Positions 50,128-58,608 of a DNA stretch of 64,000 nucleotides are shown piece by piece (within the stretch, counting starts at the first letter, position 1; every line of letters starts with the position of its first letter). The DNA comes from Burkholderia sp. (GTDB lineage: Bacteria > Pseudomonadota > Gammaproteobacteria > Burkholderiales > Burkholderiaceae). Both the position numbers and the translations under genes were made by a program. The DNA is taken from contig JAIRVP010000048.1 of NCBI GenBank assembly GCA_031253835.1, positions 62,001 through 126,000 on the forward strand, written 5' to 3'. Under the pieces are notes generated by a model. The model was not told the origin of the DNA and did not search any database. It saw only the letters and a program-made list of their open reading frames with translations.

Positions 50128-50769
50128 GTGCAACTGCATAGCTTCTTCAACAGTTCGACGTCCTACCGGGTGCGCATCGCGCTCGCGCTGAAAGGACTGC
50201 CGTACGACACGCTGCCCGTCAACATCCGTACCGGCGAGCATCGCGATGCCGCTTACGTCGCGCAGGTGAACCCGTCGGCGGCGGTGCCGGCGCTGGCCGA
50301 CGGCGATTTCCGTCTCGGCCAGTCGCTCGCGATCCTCGATTACCTCGACCAGGTCCAGCCGGAGCCGCGGCTGATTCCGCTCGAACCGCGCCGCCGCGCG
50401 CGCGTGCTGGAACTGGCCGCGCTGATCGCGTGCGACATCCATCCGGTCAACAACCTGCGCGTGCTGCGCTATCTCGACAGCGAGCTGAAGGTCACGCCGC
50501 AGCAGAAGACCGCGTGGTACCGCTACTGGATCGCGGAAGGGATGGCCGGCGTCGAGCGGCTGCTTGCCCGCGCGGACGCGGGCCCGTGGTGCTTCGGCGA
50601 CACGCCGACGCTCGCCGACGTGTGCCTCGTGCCGCAGGTCGCGAACGCATTGCGGATGGATTGCGACCTGAGCGCGTTTCCGCGCAGCCTCGCGGTGGTC
50701 GAACACGCGCGGCACGAGCCGGCATTCGAAGCCGCGCAACCGCAGCGGCAACCGGATTACGTCGCGTAA
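50128..50769 (+). CDS. nagL: Maleylpyruvate isomerase, zeta-class GST type
   Basis: A 213-residue glutathione-dependent isomerase turning maleylpyruvate to fumarylpyruvate. The glutathione site with the catalytic Ser is FFNSSTSYRVRIALALKG (residues 6-23); the second motif is VNPSAAVPALADGDFRLGQS. The family also covers maleylacetoacetate isomerase, but the surrounding gentisate genes decide the call. The start is GTG 50128. Confidence 0.93.
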   Translation: MQLHSFFNSSTSYRVRIALALKGLPYDTLPVNIRTGEHRDAAYVAQVNPSAAVPALADGDFRLGQSLAILDYLDQVQPEPRLIPLEPRRRARVLELAALIACDIHPVNNLRVLRYLDSELKVTPQQKTAWYRYWIAEGMAGVERLLARADAGPWCFGDTPTLADVCLVPQVANALRMDCDLSAFPRSLAVVEHARHEPAFEAAQPQRQPDYVA

Positions 50770-50788
50770 CACGAAGCAGGAGACAGAG

Positions 50789-51997
50789 ATGGGCGAGACA
50801 TACAACAACGGCCGGCGCGTACTCGTGATCGGCGGCGGTATCGGTGGCCTGGCGGCGGCGCTGGCGCTCGCGCGCCAGGGCATTCGCGTGAAGCTGCTCG
50901 AGCAGGCGGAGCAGATCGGCGAGATCGGCGCGGGAATCCAGCTCGCGGCGAACGCATTCAACGCGCTCGACGCGCTGGGCGTCGGCGAGACCGCACGCGG
51001 CCGCGCGGTGTTCACCGACTGGTTGCAACTGATGGACGCGATCGATGCACGCGAGGTCGCGCGCATCGATACGGGCGCCGCGTATCGTGAGCGCTTCGGC
51101 AATCCGTATGCGGTGATCCATCGCGCGGACATCCATCTGTCGATCTACGAGGCCGTCAAGGATCACCCGCTGATCGAATTCCGGACCAGCACGCAGGTGT
51201 GCGGCTTCGAGCAGGACGGCAACGGCGTGACCGTGATCGACCAGCATGGCGAACGCTATCGCGCGGACGCGGTGATCGGCTGCGACGGCGTGAAGTCCGC
51301 GATACGTCATGCACTGATCGGCGATGCGCATCGCTTGACGGGCCACGTCGTGTATCGCGCGGTGGTCGACGTCGACAACATGCCGAAGGATCTGCAGATC
51401 AATGCGCCCGTCGTGTGGGCCGGCCCGCATTGCCATCTCGTTCACTATCCGCTGCGCGGCGGGCGGCAGTACAACCTCGTCGTCACGTTCCACAGCCGCG
51501 AGCAGGAAACGTGGGGCGTGCGCGAGGGCAGCAAGGACGAAGTGCTGTCGTACTTCGACGGCATCCATCCGCTGCCGAAGCAGATGCTCGACCGGCCGAC
51601 GTCGTGGAAGCGCTGGGCGACCGCCGACCGCGATCCGGTCGAGCGCTGGAGCGCGGGCCGCGCGACGGTGCTCGGCGACGCCGCGCATCCGATGACGCAA
51701 TACATCGCGCAGGGCGCATGCCAGGCGCTCGAGGACGCGGTGACGCTCGGCGCGGCCGTGGCGCAGGCCGACGGCGATTTCGGGGCCGCCTTCGCACTGT
51801 ACGAGCGTGTGCGGATTCCGCGTACGGCCCGCGTGCTGTATTCGGCTCGGGAAATGGGGCGGATCTATCACGCGAAAGGCGTCGAGCGGCAGGTGCGCAA
51901 CGGGCTCTGGGTCGGCCGCACGCAGGCGCAGTTCTACGACGCGCTCGACTGGCTGCACGGCTGGCGCGCGGAGGATTGCCTGAAGACGGCTGCATAA
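50789..51997 (+). CDS. nagX: 3-hydroxybenzoate 6-monooxygenase
   Basis: A 402-residue group A flavoprotein hydroxylase that converts 3-hydroxybenzoate to gentisate with NADH and O2. FAD-binding VLVIGGGIGGLAAALALARQ at residues 11-30, the DG motif VIGCDGVKSAIR near 164 and the GD motif ATVLGDAAHPMTQYIAQGAC near 292 are all present. Salicylate 5- or 1-hydroxylases are close relatives; the gentisate operon supports the 6-hydroxylase. Confidence 0.88.
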   Translation: MGETYNNGRRVLVIGGGIGGLAAALALARQGIRVKLLEQAEQIGEIGAGIQLAANAFNALDALGVGETARGRAVFTDWLQLMDAIDAREVARIDTGAAYRERFGNPYAVIHRADIHLSIYEAVKDHPLIEFRTSTQVCGFEQDGNGVTVIDQHGERYRADAVIGCDGVKSAIRHALIGDAHRLTGHVVYRAVVDVDNMPKDLQINAPVVWAGPHCHLVHYPLRGGRQYNLVVTFHSREQETWGVREGSKDEVLSYFDGIHPLPKQMLDRPTSWKRWATADRDPVERWSAGRATVLGDAAHPMTQYIAQGACQALEDAVTLGAAVAQADGDFGAAFALYERVRIPRTARVLYSAREMGRIYHAKGVERQVRNGLWVGRTQAQFYDALDWLHGWRAEDCLKTAA

Positions 51998-52078
51998 CGC
52001 AACCGTTCAGCCCGAATCCGGCGGCGCGCATTCCAACGACATTCGACGCGCGACCGCCTTCCTGGAGGAGACACCATC

Positions 52079-53440
52079 ATGGCCGATACGCTGTCCATCG
52101 ACGTCAGCGAATGGATCGACCGGCATCGCGTGGCGCCGTTTCAGGCCGCGATCGTCGTCCTGTGCTTTCTGATCGTCGCGATCGACGGGTTCGATACCGC
52201 CTCGATCGGTTTCATCGCCCCCGTCATCCGCGCGGAATGGGGCCTGTCGCCCGCGCAGCTGGCACCCGTGTTCGGTGCGGGGCTGGCCGGGCTGATGGCC
52301 GGCGCGCTCGTGTTCGGGCCGTTCGGCGACCGGTTCGGCCGCAAGCGGCTGCTGCTCGCATGCGTCGCGTGCTTCGGTATCGCGAGCGCTGCGTCGGCGA
52401 GCGCGGGCGGCCTGACCGAGCTGATCGTGTGGCGCTTCTTGACCGGGCTCGGGCTCGGCGGCGCGATGCCGAATGCGATCACGCTGACGTCCGAGTATTG
52501 CCCGGCGCGCCGCCGTTCGCTGCTCGTGACGACGATGTTCTGCGGTTTCACGATCGGCTCCGCACTCGGCGGGCTCGCCGCGGCGTCGCTGATCGAGCAT
52601 CACGGCTGGCGCTCGGTGCTCGTGGTCGGCGGCGCCGTGCCGCTGCTGCTCCTGCCGGTGCTTGCGTGGCGGCTGCCGGAATCGGTGCGCTATCTCGTCA
52701 ACCGGAACGCCCCGTCGGCGCGAATCGCGGCGATGCTCGGCCGCATCGCGCCGGATCCGCACCTCGCGCACGCGTCGTTCGTCACGCCGGGCGGCAAGCC
52801 GGCCGGGTCGCCGCTTGGCCGGCTGTTCGATCCGGACCTGCTGCGCGGCACGCTGCTGCTGTGGCTGACGTTCTTCATGAGCCTGCTCGTGATCTACCTG
52901 CTGTCGAGCTGGCTGCCGACGCTGCTGCGCACGACCGGCGCCACGCTGCAGACGGCCGCGCGCGTGACCGCGATGTTCCAGGTCGGCGGCACGCTCGGCG
53001 CGATCGTCCTCGGCGGGCTGATGGACCGCTTCGATCCGCATCGCGTGCTGGCCTGCAGCTATGCGGCGGCCGGCATCTTCGTCGCGGCGATCGGCGTGTT
53101 GGCCGCGACGCCATGGGGCGCCGCGCTGGCCGTGTTCGCGGCCGGTTTCTGCGTGTCGGGCTCGCAGGTCGGCGCGAATGCGCTGTCGGCCGCGTTCTAT
53201 CCGACCGCGTGCCGGACCACCGGCGTGAGCTGGGCGAACGGGATCGGCCGTGGCGGTTCGGTCGTCGGATCGATGGCGGGTGGCGCGATGCTGGCGAGGG
53301 GCGTGCCGCTGTCGACCGCGTTTGCCGTCGTGGCGGCACCGTGCGTGATTGCGGCGATCGCGGTGCTGGTGCTCGGCATGGCGCGTGCCGATGCGGCGCG
53401 GGCGGCGGGCGTCGACGGGGTGGCGGGCGAGCAGGCCTGA
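52079..53440 (+). CDS. Aromatic acid:H+ symporter, MFS AAHS family
   Basis: A 453-residue transporter with 12 predicted membrane segments. AAHS signs: AIDGFDTASIGFIAPVI in helix 1 with the essential Asp, FGPFGDRFGRKRLL (motif A) and LGGAMPNAITLTSEYCPARR. It should import 3-hydroxybenzoate or gentisate for the enzymes encoded just upstream. Good ribosome site GGAGGAG before ATG 52079. Last gene of the operon. Confidence 0.92.
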   Translation: MADTLSIDVSEWIDRHRVAPFQAAIVVLCFLIVAIDGFDTASIGFIAPVIRAEWGLSPAQLAPVFGAGLAGLMAGALVFGPFGDRFGRKRLLLACVACFGIASAASASAGGLTELIVWRFLTGLGLGGAMPNAITLTSEYCPARRRSLLVTTMFCGFTIGSALGGLAAASLIEHHGWRSVLVVGGAVPLLLLPVLAWRLPESVRYLVNRNAPSARIAAMLGRIAPDPHLAHASFVTPGGKPAGSPLGRLFDPDLLRGTLLLWLTFFMSLLVIYLLSSWLPTLLRTTGATLQTAARVTAMFQVGGTLGAIVLGGLMDRFDPHRVLACSYAAAGIFVAAIGVLAATPWGAALAVFAAGFCVSGSQVGANALSAAFYPTACRTTGVSWANGIGRGGSVVGSMAGGAMLARGVPLSTAFAVVAAPCVIAAIAVLVLGMARADAARAAGVDGVAGEQA

Positions 53441-53490
53441 GCGAAGGCGGGCGGCAAGGTCGGGTCGCCAGTGGGCAAGCGGTGGGACAC

Positions 53491-53516
53491 AATATTATAT
53501 AAATTAATATAATATT
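53491..53516. promoter_or_regulatory. AT-rich operator palindrome of bigR
   Basis: A 26-bp near-perfect palindrome made only of A and T, AATATTATAT ... ATATAATATT, matching its reverse complement at 24 of 26 positions, 26 bp before the bigR start. It fits the BigR box type and probably overlaps the promoter of bigR-pmpA-pmpB. Confidence 0.78.
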
Positions 53517-53542
53517 GATTCTTTAACTGAATCTCTGCCCCG

Positions 53543-53893
53543 ATGAACGACGCTCTTCCCGCCGGGCTGCCCGAGCCCGATCAGATGCGCGCCGCCGCCG
53601 AATCGGCCTGCGCGCTCCTCAAGGTCCTGTCGAATCCCGACCGCTTGATGCTGCTGTGCGAACTGTCGCAGGGCGAGCGCTGCGTCAGCGATCTCGAGTC
53701 GCGGCTGGATATCCGCCAGCCGACGCTGTCACAGCAGCTCGGCGTGCTGCGGGACAACGCGCTGGTCCGTACGCGCCGCGACGGCAAGAACATCCACTAT
53801 TCGCTCGACAGCCCGGCCGTGATCGCGGTGATGGGCGTGCTGTACGAGCAGTTCTGCGGTACGGCCGCGAAGGGGACGCGCGATGCAGCTTGA
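53543..53893 (+). CDS. bigR: BigR-like ArsR family sulfane-sulfur sensor
   Basis: A 116-residue winged-helix repressor. The two cysteines expected of BigR/SqrR-type sensors are present: GERCVSDLE near residue 47 and EQFCGTAA near residue 105, able to form a disulfide or tetrasulfide and release DNA. HTH: QPTSLQ-like RQPTLSQQLGVLRDNAL. It lacks the metal ligands of ArsR or SmtB. It overlaps pmpA by 11 bp, so the three genes form an autoregulated operon. Confidence 0.9.
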   Translation: MNDALPAGLPEPDQMRAAAESACALLKVLSNPDRLMLLCELSQGERCVSDLESRLDIRQPTLSQQLGVLRDNALVRTRRDGKNIHYSLDSPAVIAVMGVLYEQFCGTAAKGTRDAA

Positions 53894-54317
53894 TGCGCTT
53901 CATTTCACGCCGTGGCTGTCGCTCGCCGGCGGCGTGCTGATCGGGCTTGCGGCTGCATGGCTCGTCGCGTTCAACGGCCGGATTGCCGGCATCAGCGGCA
54001 TCGTCGGCGGGTTGCTGACGGCGGGCGCGGGCGAGCGCGACTGGCGCATCGCGTTCGTCGGCGGGATGATCGTCGCGCCGGTCCTGATGCGCGTCGCCGG
54101 AGCCGGTCTGGCACCGCAGGTCGACGCGAGCTGGTTCGAACTGGTCGCGGCCGGCCTGCTGGTCGGCGTCGGCACGCGGTACGCGGGCGGCTGCACGAGC
54201 GGCCACGGCGTGTGCGGGATGTCGCGCGGCGCGCTGCGCTCGGTGGTCGCGACGGCGACCTTCATGGTCGCGGGCTTCGTGACCGTCTTCGTGCGGCTGC
54301 ACGTGCTGGGAGGCTGA
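53883..54317 (+). CDS. pmpA: YeeE/YedE-type sulfur permease half, PmpA-like
   Basis: A 144-residue protein with four membrane segments, one half of the YeeE/YedE (DUF395) thiosulfate-type transporter. The signature GTRYAGGCTSGHGVCGMSRG carries the conserved Cys thought to relay sulfur. It pairs with the following gene to make a full-length equivalent. ATG 53883 overlaps the regulator. Confidence 0.92.
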   Translation: MQLDALHFTPWLSLAGGVLIGLAAAWLVAFNGRIAGISGIVGGLLTAGAGERDWRIAFVGGMIVAPVLMRVAGAGLAPQVDASWFELVAAGLLVGVGTRYAGGCTSGHGVCGMSRGALRSVVATATFMVAGFVTVFVRLHVLGG

Positions 54318-54318
54318 C

Positions 54319-54741
54319 ATGCAGGCAGCATTCGCGTTTCTGGCCGGGCTGCTGTTCGGCATCGGCCTCATCGTGTCGGGCATGGCCAATCCGCAGAAGG
54401 TGCTCGGCTTTCTCGACCTGGCCGGCCGCTGGGATCCATCGCTCGCGTTCGTGATGGCGGGCGCGACAGGTGTGGCGGTGTTCGCGTTCGCGTGGGCAAA
54501 GCGCCGGACACGGTCATGGCTCGGCCTGCCGATCCAGTTGCCGGCGTGGCGGGCGATCACCGTGCGCCTGGTCGCAGGCAGTGCGGTGTTCGGTATCGGC
54601 TGGGGGATTGCGGGGTTCTGTCCGGGGCCCGCGATCGTGTCGATCGGCTTCGGGTCGGTCAAGGGAATCGCGTTCGTCGTCGCGATGCTGGCCGGGATGG
54701 CGATTTTCGAATGGATCGAGCGTCGCCGGACCGCGCATTGA
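54319..54741 (+). CDS. pmpB: YeeE/YedE-type sulfur permease half, PmpB-like
   Basis: A 140-residue, four-segment membrane protein, the partner half of the sulfur permease. Signs: FGIGLIVSGMANPQKVLGFL and GIGWGIAGFCPGPAIVSIG with the conserved Cys. It starts 1 bp after the pmpA stop. No persulfide dioxygenase or rhodanese gene follows, unlike many bigR operons. Confidence 0.92.
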   Translation: MQAAFAFLAGLLFGIGLIVSGMANPQKVLGFLDLAGRWDPSLAFVMAGATGVAVFAFAWAKRRTRSWLGLPIQLPAWRAITVRLVAGSAVFGIGWGIAGFCPGPAIVSIGFGSVKGIAFVVAMLAGMAIFEWIERRRTAH

Positions 54742-54799
54742 GGCGGTGGCCGCCGCATGCCGGGAAGGTTGCGGCGGCCGTGGCGGTATCTCCGGATAA

Positions 54800-55159
54800 G
54801 GATGGCTGGAGCCGGGCGCGTTCGATCGCCACCTGCGCCGGTTTCGTGAGCAATTGCGCGTGCAGCGCGACGTGACGATCGACGCGATCGCGCGGCATTT
54901 CCCGGCCAGCACGCGGATGAACCAGCCGTCGGGCGGGATGCTGCCGTGGATCGCATTGCCGGACGGCGTGCGCTCCGAAGCGCTGTTCGATGCGGCGCTG
55001 GCGCAGGGGATCAGGATCGCGCCCGGTTCGATCTTCTCGAATTCCGACCGCTTCGACGGTTATATCCGGCTGGCCTGCACGCGCGTGTTCGATGCGGCGC
55101 ACGAAGCGGCGTTCGAAACGCTCGGGCGCCTCGTACGGGAAACCATGGCGGCAGCGTAA
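54800..55159 (+). pseudogene. 3' remnant of a MocR/GntR-PLP aminotransferase-like regulator
   Basis: About 119 residues that match only the C-terminal end of MocR/PdxR-type regulators: FDRHLRRFREQL, ITIDA-like VTIDAIARHFPASTRMNQPSG, then QGIRIAPGSIFSNSD and YIRLACTR. The HTH and the PLP-lysine part are missing; an in-frame stop at 54797 closes the frame just upstream. No plausible start exists before ATG 54854. It is best read as a deletion relic, perhaps left when the bigR operon was joined here. Confidence 0.75.
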
Positions 55160-55240
55160 GGGCGGCGGCAGCCGGCCGGACGGGCGAATACGCGAGCGCG
55201 CCGGCTTGCCGGGGCGCCGCAGCGCCAAGCCGCCGCCATT

Positions 55241-55516
55241 TCATCGGCTGGCCGAGTGCGTGGCGAGGTGCTGGCGGATCAGCGACAGGTAGCGATCGCC
55301 GACCGAGAAATCGCGTGCGGCGCGCGGCCGGTCGGCCTGGCGCAGCGTGGCCGGCGCGCTCATGCCCAGGTACCGGCAGACGGCGGACGGGAAGGGCTTG
55401 CGCGTATGCCCGAGCTGGCGAGCCGCGCGCTCGACGCGGGCATCGCCGACCTGGGCGCGAAGCCATGCCAGCACTTGGCGATCGGCTTCGTTGACGATAC
55501 GGACCAGATGTTCCAT
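55241..55516 (-). CDS. Small protein of unknown function under SOS-type control
   Basis: A 91-residue soluble basic protein (MEHLVRIVNEADRQVLAWLR at the start) with a helical N-terminal half (QVLAWLRAQVGDARVERAAR) and a basic centre; no family recognised. Ribosome site GAGGTG is 4 nt before ATG 55516. A LexA box begins 10 bp before the ATG, with a second weaker one overlapping it, so the gene is probably induced by DNA damage. It is transcribed alone, toward the MocR remnant. Confidence 0.75.
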   Translation of the reverse strand: MEHLVRIVNEADRQVLAWLRAQVGDARVERAARQLGHTRKPFPSAVCRYLGMSAPATLRQADRPRAARDFSVGDRYLSLIRQHLATHSASR

Positions 55517-55525
55517 CGCGCACCT

Positions 55526-55545
55526 CACTGTTCATAAATACAGTA
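55526..55545. promoter_or_regulatory. LexA (SOS) box
   Basis: CACTGTTCATAAATACAGTA: perfect CTGT-N8-ACAG core at 55528-55543, 10 bp upstream of the minus-strand small gene. AT-rich spacer as in strong SOS boxes. Confidence 0.82.
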
Positions 55546-55563
55546 CTGTAAATATAACCAGTG
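55544..55563. promoter_or_regulatory. Second, weaker LexA box
   Basis: CTGT-N8-CCAG core at 55546-55561, one mismatch from consensus, immediately beside the first box (core starts 18 bp apart). Tandem boxes are typical of tightly repressed SOS genes. Confidence 0.55.
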
Positions 55564-55613
55564 TTTGCGGCGGCCGCAAGCGTGTGCGTATGCGATTGGC
55601 CGTCCGGCCAGGG

Positions 55614-57008
55614 TCAGCGCGCCGGTGCGGCGGTGCGCGTGATCCGGGCAGCGGGGCCAACGGGCGCCGCGGGTGATGCGACCCCCGTATAGCGCGCGTC
55701 GGTCAGCGTGCCGAGGAAGGCGACGATGTCGTCGATTTCCGCGTCGGTCAGCGCGGGCGGCGTACCGGGCCGGCGGTTCATCGGCGTCGAGTTGACGTTG
55801 ATGTTGCCGCGGTAGGCGGCCGGCACGTCGTCGAACGTGTTGGCGCCGTGATACCAGAAGCCGGGATCGGTCGAGCGCGTGTTGTAGAACGCAACCGCGT
55901 CGCGCAGCGTCGTGAACACGCCGTTGTGCATGAACGTCTGCTTGACCGCGACGTTGCGCAGCCCCGGCGTGCGCAGGTAGCCGCACCATTGCGTCGGCTC
56001 GGGCCAGCGCAGCCGGCGTGCGGTGTCGCACAGCCCGTTGTCGAAATGGCGCGGATCGCGGTTCGCCGGCAGCGCGCGGTTGCGCGGCACCGCGATCGCG
56101 TCGTAGCCGAAATCGGTGAACAGCGAGCGCTCCGGGCGGGTCGACGTATCCGACAGCGTATGGCAGGTCATGCAATTGCCCTTGTCCGGATTCCGGAACA
56201 GCGCGAGGCCGCGCATCTCGGCCGGCGCCAGCGGCTTGCGCGTGCGCAGGAACGCGTCGAAGCGCGACGTGAACGGCGCCATGTCGTCGCTCTGCAGATA
56301 GGCTTCGACAGCCGAACCCAGCGCGCGCACCAGTTGCTCGGGATCGCGCCGCACCGGCGCGCCGAAGCGCGCGGCGAGATCGGGCGCGAGTTCGGTCGCG
56401 TTGACCTTGCGCAGCAGCGCGGCCGGCGACCGGTTGTTCATCTCGTTCGGATCGAACAGCGGCCCGCGAATCTGCTCGGCGAGCGTATCCGCGCGACCGT
56501 CGCTGAACAGGCCGCCGAACGGCGACGGCGCGGGCGCATCGTCGTCCTGGTAGAAGTGGCGGCGCGGCACGTAGCGCACATAGAGCAGCGACGGCGCGTT
56601 GCGCTGGCTGAAATGCCCGGGCCGGCTGCCTTCCGGCACGCCGGGCCCGGCGAGCGACGCGGCCGACAGCGTCGGCGCGAACGCGCGGCCCGGGTCGTGG
56701 CAGCCCGCGCACGACATGCCGCGCGGCTCGGACAGCCGCGGGTCGAAGAAGATCCGGCGGCCGAGTGCGACGAGCGTCGGGTCGGGCGCGAAGCGTGCGG
56801 TGGCCGCATCGATCTTGCCCGTCACCTGCGGGGTGCCGTTGCCGACCGTGTCGACGACGCGCGACGGCGGCGCGCCGGGGAGCAGTACCGTGTCGGCCGG
56901 CGCGGCGTGGGCCCCGAGCGCCAGGCCGGCGAGCAGGGTGACCGCAAGCGTATACAGCGTTTGCCGGCCGCGCACCGTGCGGCCGTCGCATCGAACTCCT
57001 TCACTCAC
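55614..57008 (-). CDS. Di-haem cytochrome c peroxidase/MauG family protein
   Basis: A 464-residue exported protein. Two haem-binding CxxCH motifs are seen, CAGCH (about residue 98) and CMTCH (about residue 240), with the distal features of the CcpA/MauG family. Signal: a hydrophobic segment LYTLAVTLLAGLALGAHA ends near residue 35. The GTG at 57008 overlaps the upstream stop (GTGA); GTG 56975 would give a neater signal peptide. A strong ribosome-like AAGGAG followed by ATG is present nearby but in another frame. It may reduce H2O2 or modify a protein. Confidence 0.9.
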   Translation of the reverse strand: MSEGVRCDGRTVRGRQTLYTLAVTLLAGLALGAHAAPADTVLLPGAPPSRVVDTVGNGTPQVTGKIDAATARFAPDPTLVALGRRIFFDPRLSEPRGMSCAGCHDPGRAFAPTLSAASLAGPGVPEGSRPGHFSQRNAPSLLYVRYVPRRHFYQDDDAPAPSPFGGLFSDGRADTLAEQIRGPLFDPNEMNNRSPAALLRKVNATELAPDLAARFGAPVRRDPEQLVRALGSAVEAYLQSDDMAPFTSRFDAFLRTRKPLAPAEMRGLALFRNPDKGNCMTCHTLSDTSTRPERSLFTDFGYDAIAVPRNRALPANRDPRHFDNGLCDTARRLRWPEPTQWCGYLRTPGLRNVAVKQTFMHNGVFTTLRDAVAFYNTRSTDPGFWYHGANTFDDVPAAYRGNINVNSTPMNRRPGTPPALTDAEIDDIVAFLGTLTDARYTGVASPAAPVGPAARITRTAAPAR

Positions 57009-58468
57009 GGCGCGATGAACCCCGTCTTGTCGCAGGCGAGCGTCGTGCCCGACTGGTCGCACGACGCCAGCAGCTTGCCGGCCGCCGAATACGCATGGAA
57101 CACCCAGCCCGTTGCCGGCGCCGCGCGGCGCTCCATGATAAGGAAGCCGAAGCTGTTGTTGTGCGACAGCCGCTCGATCACGGCGCCCGGTGCGGGCGTC
57201 AGGCCGGCCGGGAACGGGTCGGGCAGCGCGACGTCGAGGTTGTCGCCGCCGTTGCCGGACACGATCGTCGCCGGATGCCCGGACGAGAAGTTGATCGCCT
57301 GGAAGTCGTGCACGTGGCCGTGCAGCGCGACGTGCACGCCCGGCGGGTAGTACGCCTGCGCGTTGAGGCTCGACATCACCGACTGCAGCGCGAGGTTGCC
57401 GGGCGCGGGCGTGCTGCCGGCGATCGGTGCGAACGCGAGGATCGGATGATGGTTCGTGAAGATCGTCGTCGTCATGCCGGCCTTCGACGCGAGCGAGGCA
57501 ACCGTCTGGAACTGCTTCTGGTAGATGCCGAATTGCGCGTCCGTCGTCTTGAGCGGCGTGCGGCCGACCTTCGCGGTATCGAACACGATCACCTGCGAGC
57601 CGCCGCCGAGCGACACCGCATAGGGTTCCGAATAGTTCGCGTTGTTGTCGTTGGCCGGATCGTCGCACGAGCGGGCCGCCGAATACGGACGCGGGTCGAG
57701 GAAGCGGAACCAGCCCTGGCCTGCGCGCGCGCATTCCTCGTGGTTGCCGCGCACGACGACCCACGGCGCCTTCGCGAGCAGCGGCGCGGCCGGGCGGAAC
57801 AGGTCGGCCTGCCACGTATCCCAGCCGTAGCCCCACGGGCTGTCCTTGCAGCCGGCGATGTCCGGCGGGCACGCGTTCTCGCGATAGTGGTAGTCGCCGA
57901 CGTGCAGCACGAGATCGGGCGACAGCTTCGCGACGCTCGCCGCGATCGTGTCGAGCGGCCAGACCGTCGCGTCGTTGCACGCCTGCCACGCGTTGTCGGC
58001 CTTTTTCATCCGGCAGCCCGTGTCGGCGATGATCGCGATGCGCTGCGGCTGCGCTTTCGGCAGCGGCAGCGTGCGGCCCGCGACGCTCGCCGCCTGCGCG
58101 CCGGTCGGCAGCGTCGTCTCGCAGACGGAGACCGGGAAGCTCGACGGTTTCGAGTCGGCCGGATCGCTGGCGGTCGGGCGCTGGGCCAGCGTGGCGGCGC
58201 CCGCGCGCAGCGTCATGCGCGACAGCTTGCCGTCGACGGTCAGCTGCGGGCACAGCGGGTCGCTGGCCGACGCGGGCGTGTAGTTCGTGATGACGCGTGC
58301 GATCGCCTGGTTCGCATCGCCGATCTCGACCCATGCGGCCTGGACGTTGACCGATGCGCTGGCCGGATCGTCCGGCGTATCGATGTGATTCGAGCACGCG
58401 GACAGCGCGGCGAGGGCAACAATGGGGGCGCAGCGCACGAGCAGCGCGCGCGTGAGGAATCGTCGCAT
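57005..58468 (-). CDS. Metallophosphoesterase lipoprotein
   Basis: A 487-residue calcineurin-like phosphoesterase with a lipoprotein signal (ALAALSAC, Cys at about residue 25). Metal-site motifs in order: IIADTGC, LHVGDYHY, VVRGNHEEC, FTNHHPIL and ALHGHVHDF. The first 120 mature residues are a separate domain with paired cysteines. It should act in the periplasm on a phosphomonoester or diester, or nucleotide. Co-transcribed with the di-haem peroxidase through a 4-bp overlap. Confidence 0.9.
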   Translation of the reverse strand: MRRFLTRALLVRCAPIVALAALSACSNHIDTPDDPASASVNVQAAWVEIGDANQAIARVITNYTPASASDPLCPQLTVDGKLSRMTLRAGAATLAQRPTASDPADSKPSSFPVSVCETTLPTGAQAASVAGRTLPLPKAQPQRIAIIADTGCRMKKADNAWQACNDATVWPLDTIAASVAKLSPDLVLHVGDYHYRENACPPDIAGCKDSPWGYGWDTWQADLFRPAAPLLAKAPWVVVRGNHEECARAGQGWFRFLDPRPYSAARSCDDPANDNNANYSEPYAVSLGGGSQVIVFDTAKVGRTPLKTTDAQFGIYQKQFQTVASLASKAGMTTTIFTNHHPILAFAPIAGSTPAPGNLALQSVMSSLNAQAYYPPGVHVALHGHVHDFQAINFSSGHPATIVSGNGGDNLDVALPDPFPAGLTPAPGAVIERLSHNNSFGFLIMERRAAPATGWVFHAYSAAGKLLASCDQSGTTLACDKTGFIAP

Positions 58469-58577
58469 GGGAGGCACCGTAGGAAAGTCGTCAACGATAC
58501 GCAGCGTGAATGTAAGAAATGTGAAAAAACGGGGCGTGGCGAGGGACTCGCCTGGAGGCAGCATCGCAGCCGGGGGC

Positions 58578-58608
58578 TTGACTTCAAGCCGGCTTGAAGC
58601 AGCACAGT
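58578..58608 (+). promoter_or_regulatory. MerR-type promoter upstream of the methyltransferase gene
   Basis: TTGACT (58578-58583), 19-bp spacer, CACAGT (58603-58608). The spacer holds a perfect 18-bp palindrome CTTCAAGCCGGCTTGAAG (58582-58599). The layout is that of a MerR-activated promoter, yet no MerR gene lies next to it. Confidence 0.6.

Noticed and set aside
50128..50769. Maleylacetoacetate isomerase of tyrosine catabolism
   Set aside because: Same fold, but neighbouring gentisate dioxygenase and fumarylpyruvate hydrolase indicate maleylpyruvate as substrate.
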